A stretch of 64,000 bases of DNA from Ooceraea biroi (Eukaryota > Arthropoda > Insecta > Hymenoptera > Formicidae), in the NCBI RefSeq assembly GCF_003672135.1, contig NC_039507.1, positions 16,856,278-16,920,277 of the forward strand, written 5' to 3'. Positions within the stretch are counted from its first letter, which is position 1; every line of letters starts with the position of its first letter. The position numbers were made by a program, and so were the translations under genes. Under the pieces are notes generated by a model. That model saw only the letters and a list, made by a program, of their open reading frames with translations. It was not told the origin of the DNA and did not search any database. Of this stretch, positions 22,801 to 35,993 are shown piece after piece.

Positions 22801-25800
22801 TTTTTCTCGTTGCAGGATGGCTGGGAGCGATGTCGACGGGTGTTGCCCTGCTGGTATCGCCGGTGACGATTGCGTTTTGCCGAAGAAAAAGCACGAGAGT
22901 CACCGCAGTTTTGGGCGGCCTCGTTACTGCGCTCGGCTGTCTCTTCACATCCTTCGCCTCGCAGTTTCACCAATTGTTCTTCAGCTACGGCACCGTGGTC
23001 GGTGAGTAAGGATCGTAACGGTAACGAGACTCTGGAGGATGATACTTGCGATGACGCAGGCATTACCTCTACGTAGGACGTGTATGAGTGAACCTTCGAT
23101 GTCGCCGACATGTGTGACCGAAATGAAAGTTTCAGCGAGACTTAAGTTTGGCTCACGCAATTTGATCGAAGAAACGAAAAAGGGGAAAGAAAATTTATTT
23201 TTCTCTTTATTTTTTCTCTTTACTTGGATTATGTGATAGTACAGTAATTTGATTGTAATGATTATACGTGCGCGTGACATACTTAATATTTCATTGTTAT
23301 AATGCATGATAAATTAGAATATACGCTATCTGTAAAGACGAGATATTTCGCACATTTTTGCGGCGCCACATTGCCAAATGGTTATTAGTATTATTATAGC
23401 TGTGCGTAATCCTTCTTTATTTTCGTCTAGCTCTATTAGTCATGGTTCCGCTTGTTTCCTTAACTCTCCCTCTCGCGCGGAACTTTGTGAAAACCGAATC
23501 CTAGAATAATTTCGGAAATGTATATGATAGTCGATCGAAGGGATAAAATTGTTATTCGATTCTATGAGCGAAAATAAAGGCGGCTTCAACGACTTCAAAC
23601 CATTGGATTTTCCTCCTCCATACAGGAATAGGAGTTGGAATGACGCGAGATTGCAGCACGCTGATGGTGGCTCAGTATTTTAAGAGGAAAAGGGAGCTAG
23701 TCGAAATTTTTATCGTGTCTGGAAGCGGATTGGGTATTGCAGTCATGTCTGCTTTTATAAAAGGCGCAATAAGGTAAATTAAGTATAATTAGTAGTAATT
23801 AGTAGTAAACAATTTTGTCTTAAGGAGGAAATCGTTTGCTGAAGGCGCCGTTTTCGAATCTATTTTTAAGAATTTTTTCAAAGAAAGCGTACAATCAATT
23901 GACTTGAAATTTACATAGATTTTTATCTATTTAAAAACTACAAAAAAATTAAAAATAGACTCGAAAACGGTTTGCCTTGAGCAAACGATTCTCCGCTTAC
24001 GAAGTATATTATAGTAAAATATATAAATGATATTAATAAAATATTATTTCTAAAAGAATATTTTTACTTTTAAATGCTAAAAATTAAATTATTAAATATT
24101 TATGTACATTAAAAATGATATAAGAGTAAAATATATATACAGGGTGTCTGACATAAGGCGAAAACCTCTCGCTCACATCAGGTAGATCTCGTCAAACTGA
24201 ATTAAAAAGTCCTGTACCATTTTGCAAACAACCACGTAAAATTTCGAGTAATTAAGTAAAGAAAGTTCGCTAATTCATTCAGCGGACGCGATCGGCAGCG
24301 AGGAAAGTAGGCATGAATGACGTAAAAAACGGCTAGTCGCGCGCGCGACGCGATAACAGCGAGTATCGAATTACAGCGGCAGGCGAGACGACGCGTGGAC
24401 AATAATTTCTCGGCAACATGAGCGCGTGAATGAGACGCTGAGAAATTATTGTCCACGCGTCGTCTCGCCTGCCGCTGTAATTCGATACTCGCTGTTATCG
24501 CGTCGCGCGCGCGACTAGCCGTTTTTTACGTCATTCATGCCTACTTTCCTCGCTGCCGATCGCGTCCGCTGAATGAATTAGCGAACTTTCTTTACTTAAT
24601 TACTCGAAATTTTACGTGGTTGTTTGCAAAATGATACAGGACTTTTTAATTCAGTTTGACGAGATCTACCTGATGTGAGCGAGAGGTTTTTCGCCTTATG
24701 TCAGACATCCTGTATATACATATATAAATTTATTGTTGTTATTAAGACTTATTAATCCTTGCGCAAATCTTTGCTTCAATTAGATACATTATAACTGATC
24801 GCAAAATATGTATGTGCCTTAATCAGAACACACTGTGAATACACACTAAGAAATCAACTGATATAGGACTTGCTTAATTATAGCAAAATCGGATGGCGAC
24901 TCGGTCTTCAAGCTGTCACAGGGGTGGTTTTTCTCACCTTTATTCTCGGCACCTTTTATCGCAGCGCATCGCTGTATCATCCGCAGCGGAGGGCAATTTT
25001 ACACTTGAAGAATCAAAAGCGCAAAATAAAGGACAAGAACAAAGCGGACGATCGGCCACCATTTTTCGATTTCAGTACCCTGAAAAGCAAGACAGTGAGG
25101 ATTCTTTTGGTGTCCACCGGGATTTCGGCATTCGGGATTAACACGCCGATCTTTTATCTGGTAATTTATCTGCTGCATCTATTTTTTATTCAAACTTATT
25201 CAGACGATATTTTTTAATTTATGCTTTTGTGCGCAATAATATTTTTCAGCCGTAAGAAAATAAATATTAAAATTTGTTACACGCGCAATACATCTTTTGG
25301 AAAATCTGACGTAAAAATTTCTTTTTGTGTAGGCACATCAAGTTGAAGAAGAAGGTCTTGGTGATACAGTCGTCCTACTACAGGCTTACCTCGGACTAGC
25401 TTGGACTCTCGGCTGCGTAGCTTTCGGCCTTCTGGTCGTTCATCGCAGCGTTGAATGCAGGATAGCCCGGCAATATCTCACGCAAGCGGCCGTCTTCGTC
25501 TGCGGACTCTGCATCCTCGCACTTACCGCTGTTCAAGGAAACTATCATGGATACGTCATGTTTGCGTGGATTTATGGTAAAGTACAATGTCTTTCTGCGA
25601 GAAACTGAGTTCAAGAATTCAATAAAAAAAGAACGGATGCTCAATGGCTATTCTTATGGCAGTGGTAAAACACGTCGTTCCCCTAACGTAGAACGTAGAG
25701 GAAAGTCCCCGATTATGAGATACCATATCGATTTTGCCGAATGTAAGGAAATCTATAGGCAGAATTTTAAAATGTAATACATTATCTTGAAGAGAATTTA

Positions 25801-28154
25801 ATAAGCTTTAGGTTGGTCAAATGAAAAATCTAATTTAAATATTATTTTTTCTGAAAATTAAAAAAATTTGAAAAAAGAGCTTTACGCAGGATCGAGAAAG
25901 TGTGCTCCTAATATGAGATACCTCGAGAAATCGGTGTTAAAAGTACAAAATACATCAGTATTGCAATTAAAAAACTTTATTAGATAGTTTTATAAAAATA
26001 CTGCTGCCACAGCCTTCGCCAAATCTTCACGATTCCACTGTCGACGCTTCCTCGTATCTCTAACCTCCATAGTCAGATTCTATAAAAATTAAATACACAA
26101 AAATACGTAATATAAATTCGTATTAACTTTTCTTTAACCTTAAGTAGTATTTTCTTTCTTTTTATTACACTACATAATCTTCATATTCGAGCAATAATTA
26201 TCTCCTATTAAGAGTACGCTGAATATCTCATTGTACGAGCCACACGCCTAGCGGTTCCGCGATCATGAAATCTAACCTCTACAATTAAGCAATTCAACAA
26301 ATTACGTATTTTCCTGTTACTACGATTCTACTCTATCATTGCATACTGAATTTATTGCCAACCATTTCTTTATTATATAATAAACAAGGTTTAAAGACTT
26401 ACCTCAAGTTCCTTCGACATGTTCACAATTTCACAAATCTTTTCTTGCAAAGGCTAAACGCAATAACGAACAATGAATTTTTCACTAAATACATTTTACA
26501 CCAAGAGTAATAAGTTCATGGTGGAACTAACCGATGGTGCTCAATAGTTTAGCAGAAACCCCATTATCTCATATTAGGAGCATATCTCATAATAGGGGAT
26601 TCTCCTCTAATAAATAAGATTACAGCAACTTCTTTATATTAGCCACATGCTACTTGGTTCTTTCGTCAAAATTACGAAGTCCATGAAAAATCGATGATTC
26701 AAAGCGCGAAAACTTCCGAAGGCTACCGTAGCGCGATGAAGGTAATGGGGATTTAGTGGCGCGATTCGCCCATCCTCCTTTTCCCTTCACCCCACGTAAT
26801 AAAGGACTTTGAGGCCGTGTTACGAGCAATAAAAAAACACTGGTTTTCCTGTAGGCATCTTCTGCGGCGGGTATCATTACAGCCTGAAGATGTATACGTA
26901 CGAAAGAGTGAGGGCGCGGAACTTTGCCAGAACATGGGGTTTCGTCCAATGTTCCCAAGCGATACCAATTGCAATCGGTGTGCCAATATCAGGTAATAAA
27001 GAAAAGCTGGCGCAGCGATATCTGTGCTCCGACGATTACGCAGGCATGTCATCACTCAAGTATATTATTTTTATTCAATCTAGTGAAGCGTTCCTTTTTC
27101 ACAAACAAAACTTTCCGTGATAAATACAGCCTGAGGATACAGACTGTCTCCGTAGTGGAAGAAACATTCTGAAACTCGATGTGTATCTTGTAGGATATAT
27201 AAACGTGGGTTGCGGTGGTAAGGCTGGCTACTACTTCAGCTCGACGTGCGTCCTCGTTGGCAGTTTCACCTTGTTCTTCATCGATTTACATAGACGGAAC
27301 TTGTCCAAGCATAAGCACACCAGAGCTAATGGCACGAAACACACATGCGCCTCGGACAGTTGTCCTCAGCGACGAAGACCGTCGTTCAGTCAGGAACCCG
27401 ACAACGAAGGACCGCATCTGGCCGCTGCTGGAGCGGCCGGAGCAACGGCAGCAGCACTTGTCCTAGGAACCGACATTGCTCCAGCGCAAGGTATATGTTT
27501 CTTTACTGCACCTTTTTTATATCTTATTTATTATTTTTTCTTTTCTATCTTTTTTATAATATTCTTTAAAACCCTTTTTATAATATATTGTATGAAGGCA
27601 GCCCATGGAAAGTCTTTTCGTTCCTAACACCATAGTTAGGATAAAAAAAAACATAGGACAATATTATAAAAAAATATAAAAAAGAACTTTTATGTAGCAA
27701 TGATACCACCGACCTTGCGCGCATAGTGAACTCGCTATAACTGTGGATTATCATTTCAGGGGAAGCAATAGATGTTCTAGGAACGGACAAGCCGGAACTC
27801 ACGTGTATCTCCGAGGAGGGTATTGCCGACATGGATTTACCCGATAATCTGCTAGAGGATCTCGATTATATAGGCGACTGCATTACGTCCTGTAACAAGG
27901 TCGAGAACTATCTCATGCTCTCGGAGTTCGAGAATAATCTGATCGCCGAGATGCCGATCATTATGGATCGTCGTGGACGCAGATGGTCTCTGGCACGATC
28001 TAAGACCAATCAATCCAACTGCGGCCAGAACAGTGGCATGCAATCGACGAACGACGATGAAGATGTCAAGCCAAAATGGCGTTTAACGAATATGCCGCCT
28101 AACACTAACACTAACACGAGAACGATCACCGTTATTGATGAAGCCAGCGCGTAA
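16837..28154 (+). CDS. Monocarboxylate transporter-like protein (SLC16/MCT, MFS)
   Basis: A plasma-membrane 12-TM transporter, probably proton- or facilitated carrier of monocarboxylates, amino acids or related acids; the substrate cannot be told from sequence. Exons: 16837-17009, 17413-17588, 22816-23001, 23626-23773, 24884-25160, 25333-25576, 26855-26992, 27194-27490, 27760-28154. All junctions are GT-AG and frame-consistent (2034 nt, 677 aa). The MCT signature in TM1 reads PENGWGWVIV (residues 71-80). The TM5 signature reads YFKRKRELVEIFIVSGSGLG (from residue 196). The second half has YGIFCGGYHYSLKMYTYERV (about 401-420), typical of MCTs. A basic central loop (about 255-300) and a long polar C-tail (about 490-677) with an alanine-rich patch follow the usual layout. 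Exon 1 is the least certain: it joins in phase (AG|G) but has a weak donor (GTTTGA) and no domain. Introns 2, 4 and 6 carry MITEs. It resembles the insect SLC16 group that includes karmoisin, but orthology is not established. Confidence 0.9.
17589..21700. other. Intron 2 of the MCT gene, left part, with CpG-rich island
   Basis: Bounded by the donor AG|GTACGT. From about 18.7 kb to 21.7 kb the DNA becomes GC- and CpG-rich, with long frames open on both strands (for example 19455-19886 minus and 20834-21354 minus) that lack domains and splice structure. I treat it as non-coding, perhaps regulatory. Confidence 0.4.
21701..22580. mobile_element. MITE with 13-bp TIR and clustered CCTGAT motifs, in MCT intron 2
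   Basis: Ends are ACCCGACTAGAAA (21701-21713) and its complement TTTCTAGTCGGGT (22568-22580). The flanking ACT on both sides (21698-21700 and 22581-22583) is a 3-bp target duplication, as in PIF/Harbinger elements. The subterminal regions are packed with AGGACCTGAT/ATCAGGTCCT words in both orientations, densest at 22488-22556. A near-perfect palindrome sits at about 22307-22340. No transposase, so it is non-autonomous. Confidence 0.72.
23820..24001. repeat. Small foldback element in MCT intron 4
   Basis: The left arm at about 23820-23869 (AATCGTTTGCTGAAGG...CCGTTTTCGAATCTATTTTT) is mirrored by about 23951-24001 (AAAAATAGACTCGAAAACGG...GCAAACGATTCTCC). Arms are about 50 bp with several mismatches, and the loop is AT-rich. 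Probably a small MITE; no clear target duplication. Confidence 0.7.
24140..24712. mobile_element. Near-perfect 573-bp palindromic (foldback) MITE in MCT intron 4
   Basis: Left arm 24140-24411 and right arm 24440-24712 are reverse complements over about 272 bp. I see only about three differences, including an A-run length change near the termini. The loop is about 28 bp. The termini CAGGGTGTCTGACATAAGG and TATGTCAGACATCCTG are flanked by TA (24138-24139 and 24713-24714), so mobilisation was probably by a Tc1/mariner-type transposase. The CAGGGTG end is shared with the two mariner-type elements of this window. It lies inside a transcribed intron, so pre-mRNA could form a long hairpin. Confidence 0.93.
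25696..26609. mobile_element. MITE with GAGGAAAGTCCCC-type ends in MCT intron 6
   Basis: The left end TAGAGGAAAGTCCCCGATTA (from 25696, running on to TGAGATA) pairs with the right end TATCTCATAATAGGGGATTC, then TCCTCTA (to 26609). The TIR is about 27 bp with few mismatches and has TA at both borders. The word TCCTAATATGAGATA recurs near the left (about 25910) and inverted near the right (about 26562). No coding capacity seen. End style and layout resemble the 13.5-kb MITE. Confidence 0.72.
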
Positions 28155-31100
28155 TCTCGTATTGAGCACTGCACATTACGTTAACTCTAAACCTGGCAGA
28201 ATTGAGAAAGTAAAAATCAATATAAAGAATTATAAAAATATGAAAAGAAATGTTGAATCTCTAGCGTACTTTTCATGTAATTTTTCTGAAATATACAATT
28301 TATAAAGCTAAAATTAATGCAATAATATAAAGTTATAGAAGACAGATATATATATACATGTATATAATTTACATAAACTTTAAAAACACGTTGTACTAAC
28401 TAAAAAGGTTGTATGTCTAATGCAAACGGATATGTATCTTACAACCTATGATATTACACAATTGCCAAGTATAGGGTTAAAGAAAAAGTCATTTATACGT
28501 TCACATTCATTAAACGTTTATAAATTTTTTAATCGAAATTTTGTTGCTATTGTTTCCACTTTTTAGGAAAATCACAGAAATACGAAAAGTTAAAAAAAAC
28601 CAACGTGATACAGAATATTGATTAAGTTATTATGCACATAATCTATTTATATTTCACTTCGTTTAAAATTATTAATTATCCTATTTGTTACTCCGTTATT
28701 TATTATAGTACACATAAAAGTTATATTATATGCGACAAAGCCATTAATATGACTTACAATTAGAAAGATTCACTGAAAACGTAATCATTTCAGTGACACA
28801 AGTCACTTGATTCGCGATGAAATTAAGGACAATAACGTCGTCTTTCGACGAGAGGAACCACGGAAACGCTCCGTCCACACGAAGACAACCTCGACTCGCA
28901 TCGGTGTATTTCTCACTACTTCACTATTTAAAGCAAAAAGTAATCTGTCTTATTACTGCCACAGTTTGCTGAAACTGCCATATTATGCCATATCGATATT
29001 ACGTGCTACATACTGAAAATTTTGGAAACTCGCTAATTACGGATCTATTAGACAAATGAAAAAATTAATTAGACGAACGAAATAGTATGCTCAGACTTTC
29101 TTGTTACTAATGATTTACAAATCATTGTTGTGCAACTAATGAGGTGAAAATGCAATCGTAGTAAAAACGACATTAGCACAATTAATCAGAATTCTATAAA
29201 AATTTGCCTTAAATAATATTTTCTTAATTTTGCAAAGTTTGTGAATTTCTTCTCACAAATCTTCTGATAAAAAGGATTAATTTCGACAGTATAACAATAT
29301 TTATCTATTTATTTAATAAATTTTAGAGAATAAAGGAAGAATACAAGAAACCAAGATTTTTATTTATCACTTTTATCAGCATTGTCAATTTTTATAAATA
29401 TTCGGGATAACAAAAAAAATACTTTTTGCTGCGATTGTAAATAACAACTGACTGTGCAAAAATGTGAAGAATAATGCTCATGATACATGTAGACAAGCTA
29501 GTTTAGAATTTGAAAACTAGTCCGATTGCGTTTTAGAGGTAATAGTATGTTATAAAAATACAAGGTACATATATATATATACAATATATTTATAATAATA
29601 TATATCACGACAATTTTTCAGGATTCGATCCACGCGTTGATCGACTTCAGATATTATTACAAATACATACCTATTTATTTAACAAAGTATTTATAGTAGA
29701 ATGTAAATAGGCGACATTAATACCATGTATATACACTTACGTAACGATATTGTAACGTATGCAATCATCGACGTAGACTATTATAATATCTATAATTATA
29801 GCAATTACATCTTTCATTGCTTAGCATGCAAGAAAGATCCATCGGAATAAGTTATACTTTTGTTGAATAATTTTGCGATACATTTGGAGAATATATTCTA
29901 CAAGAAGGATTACTTACATTAATGAAATAACAGATTAGAGGGAAATTATAATAATAATGTTTGAGGAGATTCGGATTTCAGCATTGGATTGGAATAATTC
30001 TGTTCATCGGAATTTATAGACGTGTCCCATTACGAATATACTGAGAGAGAGAATACTCGCAACGAAAATCGAAAGATTCCTGACATTTCATGAGCAAGCA
30101 GAAAATCGATTTCGAATTCCAAACAGGATTACCGAAGAGCTTCACACCACGATTGGAAAAGATCGCTGCTGTTTGCTTTGTCGCTATGCGACAGCAGATC
30201 GATTCCAAAACAGATAGAACGGTAGCCAGAAACCCGCTAGTCGGAAACTTGCGAAATCATATAGATACAGCCGCAAAAGTTTCAGAATAAATTTTGTAGC
30301 GTATATGTGGCTCGATCATCAATATATATAAGCAATAAAAGTAATTGACAGTTGAGCTATGCTGTTGTGTACAAAACATGTGCACTCATTCTTCTATAAT
30401 TATCCATGCAAGTAAAATAAAAATAATTAAATTATAATTAATATAATGAGAAATGCAAGATGCAACATACTGCCATTCAAATAATTAACTGCCAGCATAA
30501 AATTTGAAAAAAATAATTCTACATCTGGCTTTTATATTGTAACTATTTTTTTTTTATTTTTATCATAAAACGATTAATATGTATGAAATTTAAAAAAAAA
30601 TTAAGATAAACAAATTTCTTAGTAAGCAAACTCAAATTACTGCCACATATAAGGGAAACATTTCAAAATGTTTACTAAAGAACAATACAAATGAAATAAC
30701 TAATTGAGAAATTGAAAGTAAGATGTGATTCACGTCAATTTTTGATTTCTAAATTATCAAATTTCGAAAAGAACATGCTGTATTCTCCTAAGAGCTTCGT
30801 TTGTAATAAAAGATACGTAAACACATATAATGATCTCATCTGAACCAATCACTACTAATAATCACTACCAAGTATAGGAAAATGTTAAATCGCTACATAT
30901 ACTACAGCGACAAAAATAACACCGAGCAGAGACTGCCGAATATATTGTATTGTCGTAATGTTGTTGATATAAAATTATAATTCAAATGCATAAAACTCCT
31001 GTATTTCAATTTTCACAACCTCCTGAGTTTTTGCATCCTTAAACTTCCTCAATTTTGAACGAGCGTTTCGTCAGCATGAAATAGCCGCGATTCACGGTAA

Positions 31101-31859
31101 ATGAACACAATCTGGAATTAGGTCGAATTAGGAACAACATCAGCAAACGACCCCATTTCAATGGACGCGAAACTGATAGCGCCGCGTTAATTACGAATTC
31201 TTGGTCTACCTACTAGTTTCAAATGAACCATGCATTACTGCGTGCTACCGTTTGTACGTTTAATGACGATCGAATGAGAATTGTGTCTTTGAATCACCGA
31301 TTGATCGATAAGTCAGTTCTACTGTGCGTGTCAAGCTCACAAAGTCTCGAAATATTAAAGTACAGTAATAGTCTAATAATAGATGTACACTTAGTCAGCA
31401 AATTTTATTATTAAAATACGAAACAGTGACAAAAGAATAAGTTTTTTTATATTAATTTTAAAGAACTTTATAGAAAAAAAGAAGAAATATGATTTTTACT
31501 TTAAAATATTTTCTGTGTGCTTTCCTTTAAAATAAGACATGTATGATTAAATGAATATTTACTAAACAACTTAATATTAATTTGATTGGAATAATTAATT
31601 TAAAAAGTCATCTTTTTATTAATTAATTCGTAATTTATTTAATTCCAGACGAATTATCGTCTCATTTTGGCTTAAACAAGAGAAATATCGTATATTTGGA
31701 CAAAAGTTTTCGCAAAAATGTAAGTATGTTCGAAAAATAAATTAAGAATCGAGTCGTGCATATATCATATTGTCTTACGCACGTTAATTAGTACGTAATT
31801 GTATGCGCGGCGATTGGTACGGTGCATACGATAAGAGGTAGCACAGCAGTGGACAGTCG
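28155..31859. other. Intergenic DNA between MCT and first DRAM gene
   Basis: AT-rich; no gene recognised. It should contain the MCT 3' UTR. The first canonical AATAAA downstream of the stop is at about 29315, over 1 kb away, so the true polyadenylation site may use a variant signal nearer 28.2-28.4 kb. Confidence 0.35.
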
Positions 31860-31955
31860 CTTCAAAGTGCCTCACGATCAAGTGCCCTCCGTGGCATAAA
31901 TCGTGACGATATATCCTTACGCAAAAAAATCGTAAAGTCTGAGGAAGTCCTCGAG
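31860..31955 (+). other. Putative non-coding first exon of DRAM gene 1
   Basis: A less AT-rich stretch ends in a strong donor (TCGAG|GTAAGT at 31956). A matching acceptor (CGTATCTTGCAG) ends at 32632, 26 nt before the chosen start codon. The 5' end is a guess; no clear TATA or initiator was recognised. Confidence 0.45.
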
Positions 31956-32658
31956 GTAAGTTATGACGTTCTCTTCACGATGACAATATTTAATCATAAG
32001 GAGGATTGCATTCTATATATTCAAACCTCTATATCTTATTAATTCCAGAACACATATAATTTTTTATCACAACAAAGTAACGTGATAAAACTTTGTGTTA
32101 ATAGTTTTTGAGCGTTTTATCAAATAATCTTTAATAATCTATAATAATCTTTGCTTAATAATAATAATCTTTGCTTCAGCATTATGAGCGATGCGAGGTA
32201 ACAAGTTCTTAATTCTTTAATTACATAAAACGGATCTTAATAATATAAAACCGAATTTGTTTATTCTTACTTATTCCACGACATTGTGATATATCTATCT
32301 TCGTGCATCAAGAGATTTATTAAGAGAACGTTGGTATAATTGGAGGAAATAATTTCTACGTCGTACATCCGTTGCTATCGTGGAACCAACATTATAAATC
32401 ACGCGGAGGGTCCTACTTGCTGTCTCCTGGGTCATCCTTTCAGACTGGATCCTTTATGAACTCAGTCATGTGTCACTTCAACCCCTCCTTCAATCAGTCC
32501 AATCGCTCGCATCCCTTCGTTAGCCCTCTCACCGTTTAATCCGTCGATCACTCCGCACTATCGTTTCGTCACCAATCTAGATCATCCCAATGAAGAATGT
32601 GTTCACGCGAGATAACAATACGTATCTTGCAGTGCTAAGAACGAGAGAAAACGAGAGA

Positions 32659-35600
32659 ATGGTGTACGGGAAACTGCATGTGTTACCATTGAGCCTCTTC
32701 ATTTTAATTCCCGTGACATTTGTGATTACGTAAGTCCATAGTTTTCGAACGATAGAGAAAGATAGGATTCTGTGGCAAAACTTTTCTGGCAGTAAATCAC
32801 TGCATTCCTATATTTTTTAGCCACAGTTGTAGGTACTTACTTTAAACGCAACATTTCACAGTATTATTGTTCTTGTATTATATTCCTTCAGTTGTTAAAA
32901 CTTTATACTTTTGGAGTTTGTTAAAGTTTCTTCCATTTATTTCTCTTTATTCTTACTAAATTTTAATTAATTTACATCTTGCACACGTTTAATTAATTTT
33001 TTTTCAAAATTTCTAAATGCTAGATATAAAACTGTCGTTATAAAACTCATAATTGTTTTAAATCCGTGGATATGTGAATTATTATCGACTAGTATCGTGC
33101 AAGACAAAACAGCCAATAATAATACGTTTATTATAATTTATATTCTAAAGTATTTAATATATTTAGTCTTAAATTCTTGAAAACAAAATTAGGATAGAAT
33201 CCTAGATCAGTCATTAATGATTCACGCTGTCTGTACTTTTAAACTTCATACTTATCTTGCTTTAAGAATAATATTATGATCAACAATAGCATGCTGTATC
33301 AAGGCTATGGTATCAAAAGCAACAGAGAAGATATCATATGTATCTTTTCGTATCGATATATTGTGCACAGCATTTGTTCTGATCTTGATAGTATAAATAA
33401 ATCAATTTAAATATTTATATGTGCGTATATTTTATTTTATTTTTAATTTTATTATAATAATTTCAAATTTATTACAATATTTAGGATATATATTAAATAT
33501 CCTAAATGTTAAATAAAATGTTATAAATATATTTCATTTTGTTATATTTCTTAAATATAATTTTATCAAATATTATTTCTTTAAGTAGCAAAAATGCAGA
33601 TTTATGAACGACGAAGAACTAATGATAAAAGAGTGTCGCGAGCGATCGAGAAAGTCGAAGAAAGAATCTGACACAAGCGTTTTATATACGCGCTTGTATC
33701 GCAAGAGTTTATAGTTTATGAATGGCTCGTGTTTCAGATATACCATATCGGTGCAATGGGATCATGTAGTACCTGGATTCCCTTATATATCGGAGACTGG
33801 CACGTTGTCGCCAGAATCGTGCATATTCGCACAATGCTTGAACATTGCGGCGCTTTTACGTATGTATACGTATATTCTCAAGGAATTTTAAAAACTTTAA
33901 TTTGATCAAATTAGACCTAATTTATACATTAAAATTTAAGTCCCTGAAAAAATTACTCATTAAATTTCAAGCAAAATAAATGTATAATCCACATTTCAAT
34001 GTTATATTTAACACAAAATAATATTTCAGATAATAAAATAATTTAACACGTAATAAATACCAATAAAAGAAATAAATAAAACAGATGGAATGTGGAAAAT
34101 AATGGGATAAGAATAGTTTTAGAAAAGTTTTATTTTAATTCAATGAAAAGCTCAAAAGCTCAATCTGTATCTTATGTAGTCGGATGCTGCGTTTATATTA
34201 GACATCGACAAGTGCTACAATGGCAAACGGAGAGAGGTCGTGATCTGGTAGGCAGAAAAATCATTGTGGCAACGATGTGCTGTGGCATCCTCGCCTGCTT
34301 CGGTCTAGATATACTCGCCAATTTTCAAGAAGCTCGCGTAGTCGCCGCTCACATGGTGGGAGCGATGACTTGCTTCTCCGCCGGCACTCTCTATTTCTGT
34401 CTGCAGGTATACGTAATGCAGATTGCTACATTTTATCGCAAGTATTTCTCATCGCGAGAGATGACGTTAATTTACCGATAATATCTCAGCCACTTGCTGA
34501 CAACGTTGATTTACTCTAATGTATTCAAAGGCGAAATGTCCTTACTTTTTTCGAATATTCAGCATTCATTTAATAAATAAGCAATGAGTAAGTAATGAAC
34601 TTTTTCTACATAATGAGAGATTTTATTATACTTTTTATATTGCTATTTATATCAATTTTATTCTTGCATCTTTTCACATTTCTTTATTTTTAGAATTTGT
34701 ATTTATATAAATTCTGTTCAAAATTAGAGCATTGTCATTCACGAACTTACCAATAAATAGTAATCTATGTATATATGTAAATGATTTTTATGTAAAATAC
34801 ATGATTTATCATGCGCGCGCGCGCGCGCGTGTATGTGTCATAGAATAACTGTTACGAATTCTTTTAGACATATCTCAGCTACAAGATGGTACCAGCCGTG
34901 AACGGCACAATTATCGTTTATGTGCGCGCGGTTTTATCGGCGCTCACATTGATATTAACGATCGCTACGATCGTTCCCGGCTACATCTCGATGTCGGAAT
35001 TTCAAGGTAAACATATGTGTGTGTTGCAACTTACATTATAATCTACAACAGCGAGAGATTCCTCAAGCACAAAAATGTCTCCACATGCAGCTGTTAACTT
35101 TATCGCGTTACATAAAAAATAAAATTAAAACACGGCATTTTAGATATTCTTGAGAAAATCTAAAGTGGCGGAAATAAAACTTTAATTTGTTGCATAGGTA
35201 ACGATTATAAAAAGTGGCTGCCGGTAGACGGCGGTTGGGATTGGCATGTTGCAAGCACTATATGCGAGTGGATCCTCGCGATCGTCTATTGCGCATTTCT
35301 CCTTACTTTCGTCCCGGAATTCCGATTAATTAACTTCGAGGACCCCGTTGTCACGGTATCTTAATTAATTACCTTATAAAGTAGCGATCATTCCATTCGA
35401 AAAGTGATGCTTCGTAGAGTAACTGTTCTTTACGTGGCAGTTATTAAATTCCTCCCTGAAGTCGGCAAAGTTCATCTTCTAAAATACGCAATGCTCTGCT
35501 ATTATCACTACTCATCACTCTTTCACAAATTTATATTAATTTGGAATGCAATAATTGCTCCTTAAGGAAAAAATTGCATGAGAGACTTTCAAATTTTTAA

Positions 35601-35993
35601 ACATTTTTTGCTTTTTAATATTTATTATTAAAATTAAACCTGTGACTACAGTTTAAATTGAGATCCAATTAAAATTAAAGAACGATGTTCTCCGTCACTT
35701 GCTTACATAGATCAACTATTTATTTATTAAAAATCTAATGATATATTAAAGAATGATAATTAAAGAATTGCGATGATAGAATAGAACACTTTGTACATAT
35801 TTCATTTACTTTTATGTTTCCTCATTATTGTTAAAAACTTATTGCATTATAAATAATTATAAACAGCAGGATTTACAGCAAAAAATACGTATTAATATTA
35901 CTAATCGATATATTTTAGTTAATGTATCTGGATAAAATTGGGAGCGCAGCAATACCGCAGAAAACGGAAACGACCATGCCACAGGATACGTAA
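32659..35993 (+). CDS. DRAM/TMEM150-family membrane protein, DRAM gene 1
   Basis: A member of the Frag1/DRAM/Sfk1 family: six-TM proteins, in vertebrates lysosomal and linked to autophagy and p53 responses. Coding exons: 32659-32729, 33738-33859, 34180-34406, 34868-35006, 35198-35355, 35919-35993 (792 nt, 263 aa; human DRAM2 is 266). Features: N-terminal TM (LPLSLFILIPVTFVIT), the family loop PGFPYISETGTLSPESCIF, TM pairs in exons 2-4, and the WLPVDGGWDWHVASTICEW block before the last TM. The end is less sure: exon 5 can read through its donor (ACG|GTATCT, weak) to a TAA at 35362, giving 241 aa. The last exon is supported by its phase-0 match to the paralogue. An upstream in-frame ATG (32590) would add 23 residues, but the acceptor at 32632 lies between. 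The paralogue is 3.6 kb downstream. Confidence 0.88.
34815..34842. repeat. (GC)n / GT microsatellite in DRAM gene 1 intron 3
   Basis: An uninterrupted CG/GC dinucleotide run of about 20 bp is followed by GTGTATGTGT. It lies about 30 bp before the exon 4 acceptor. Confidence 0.85.
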
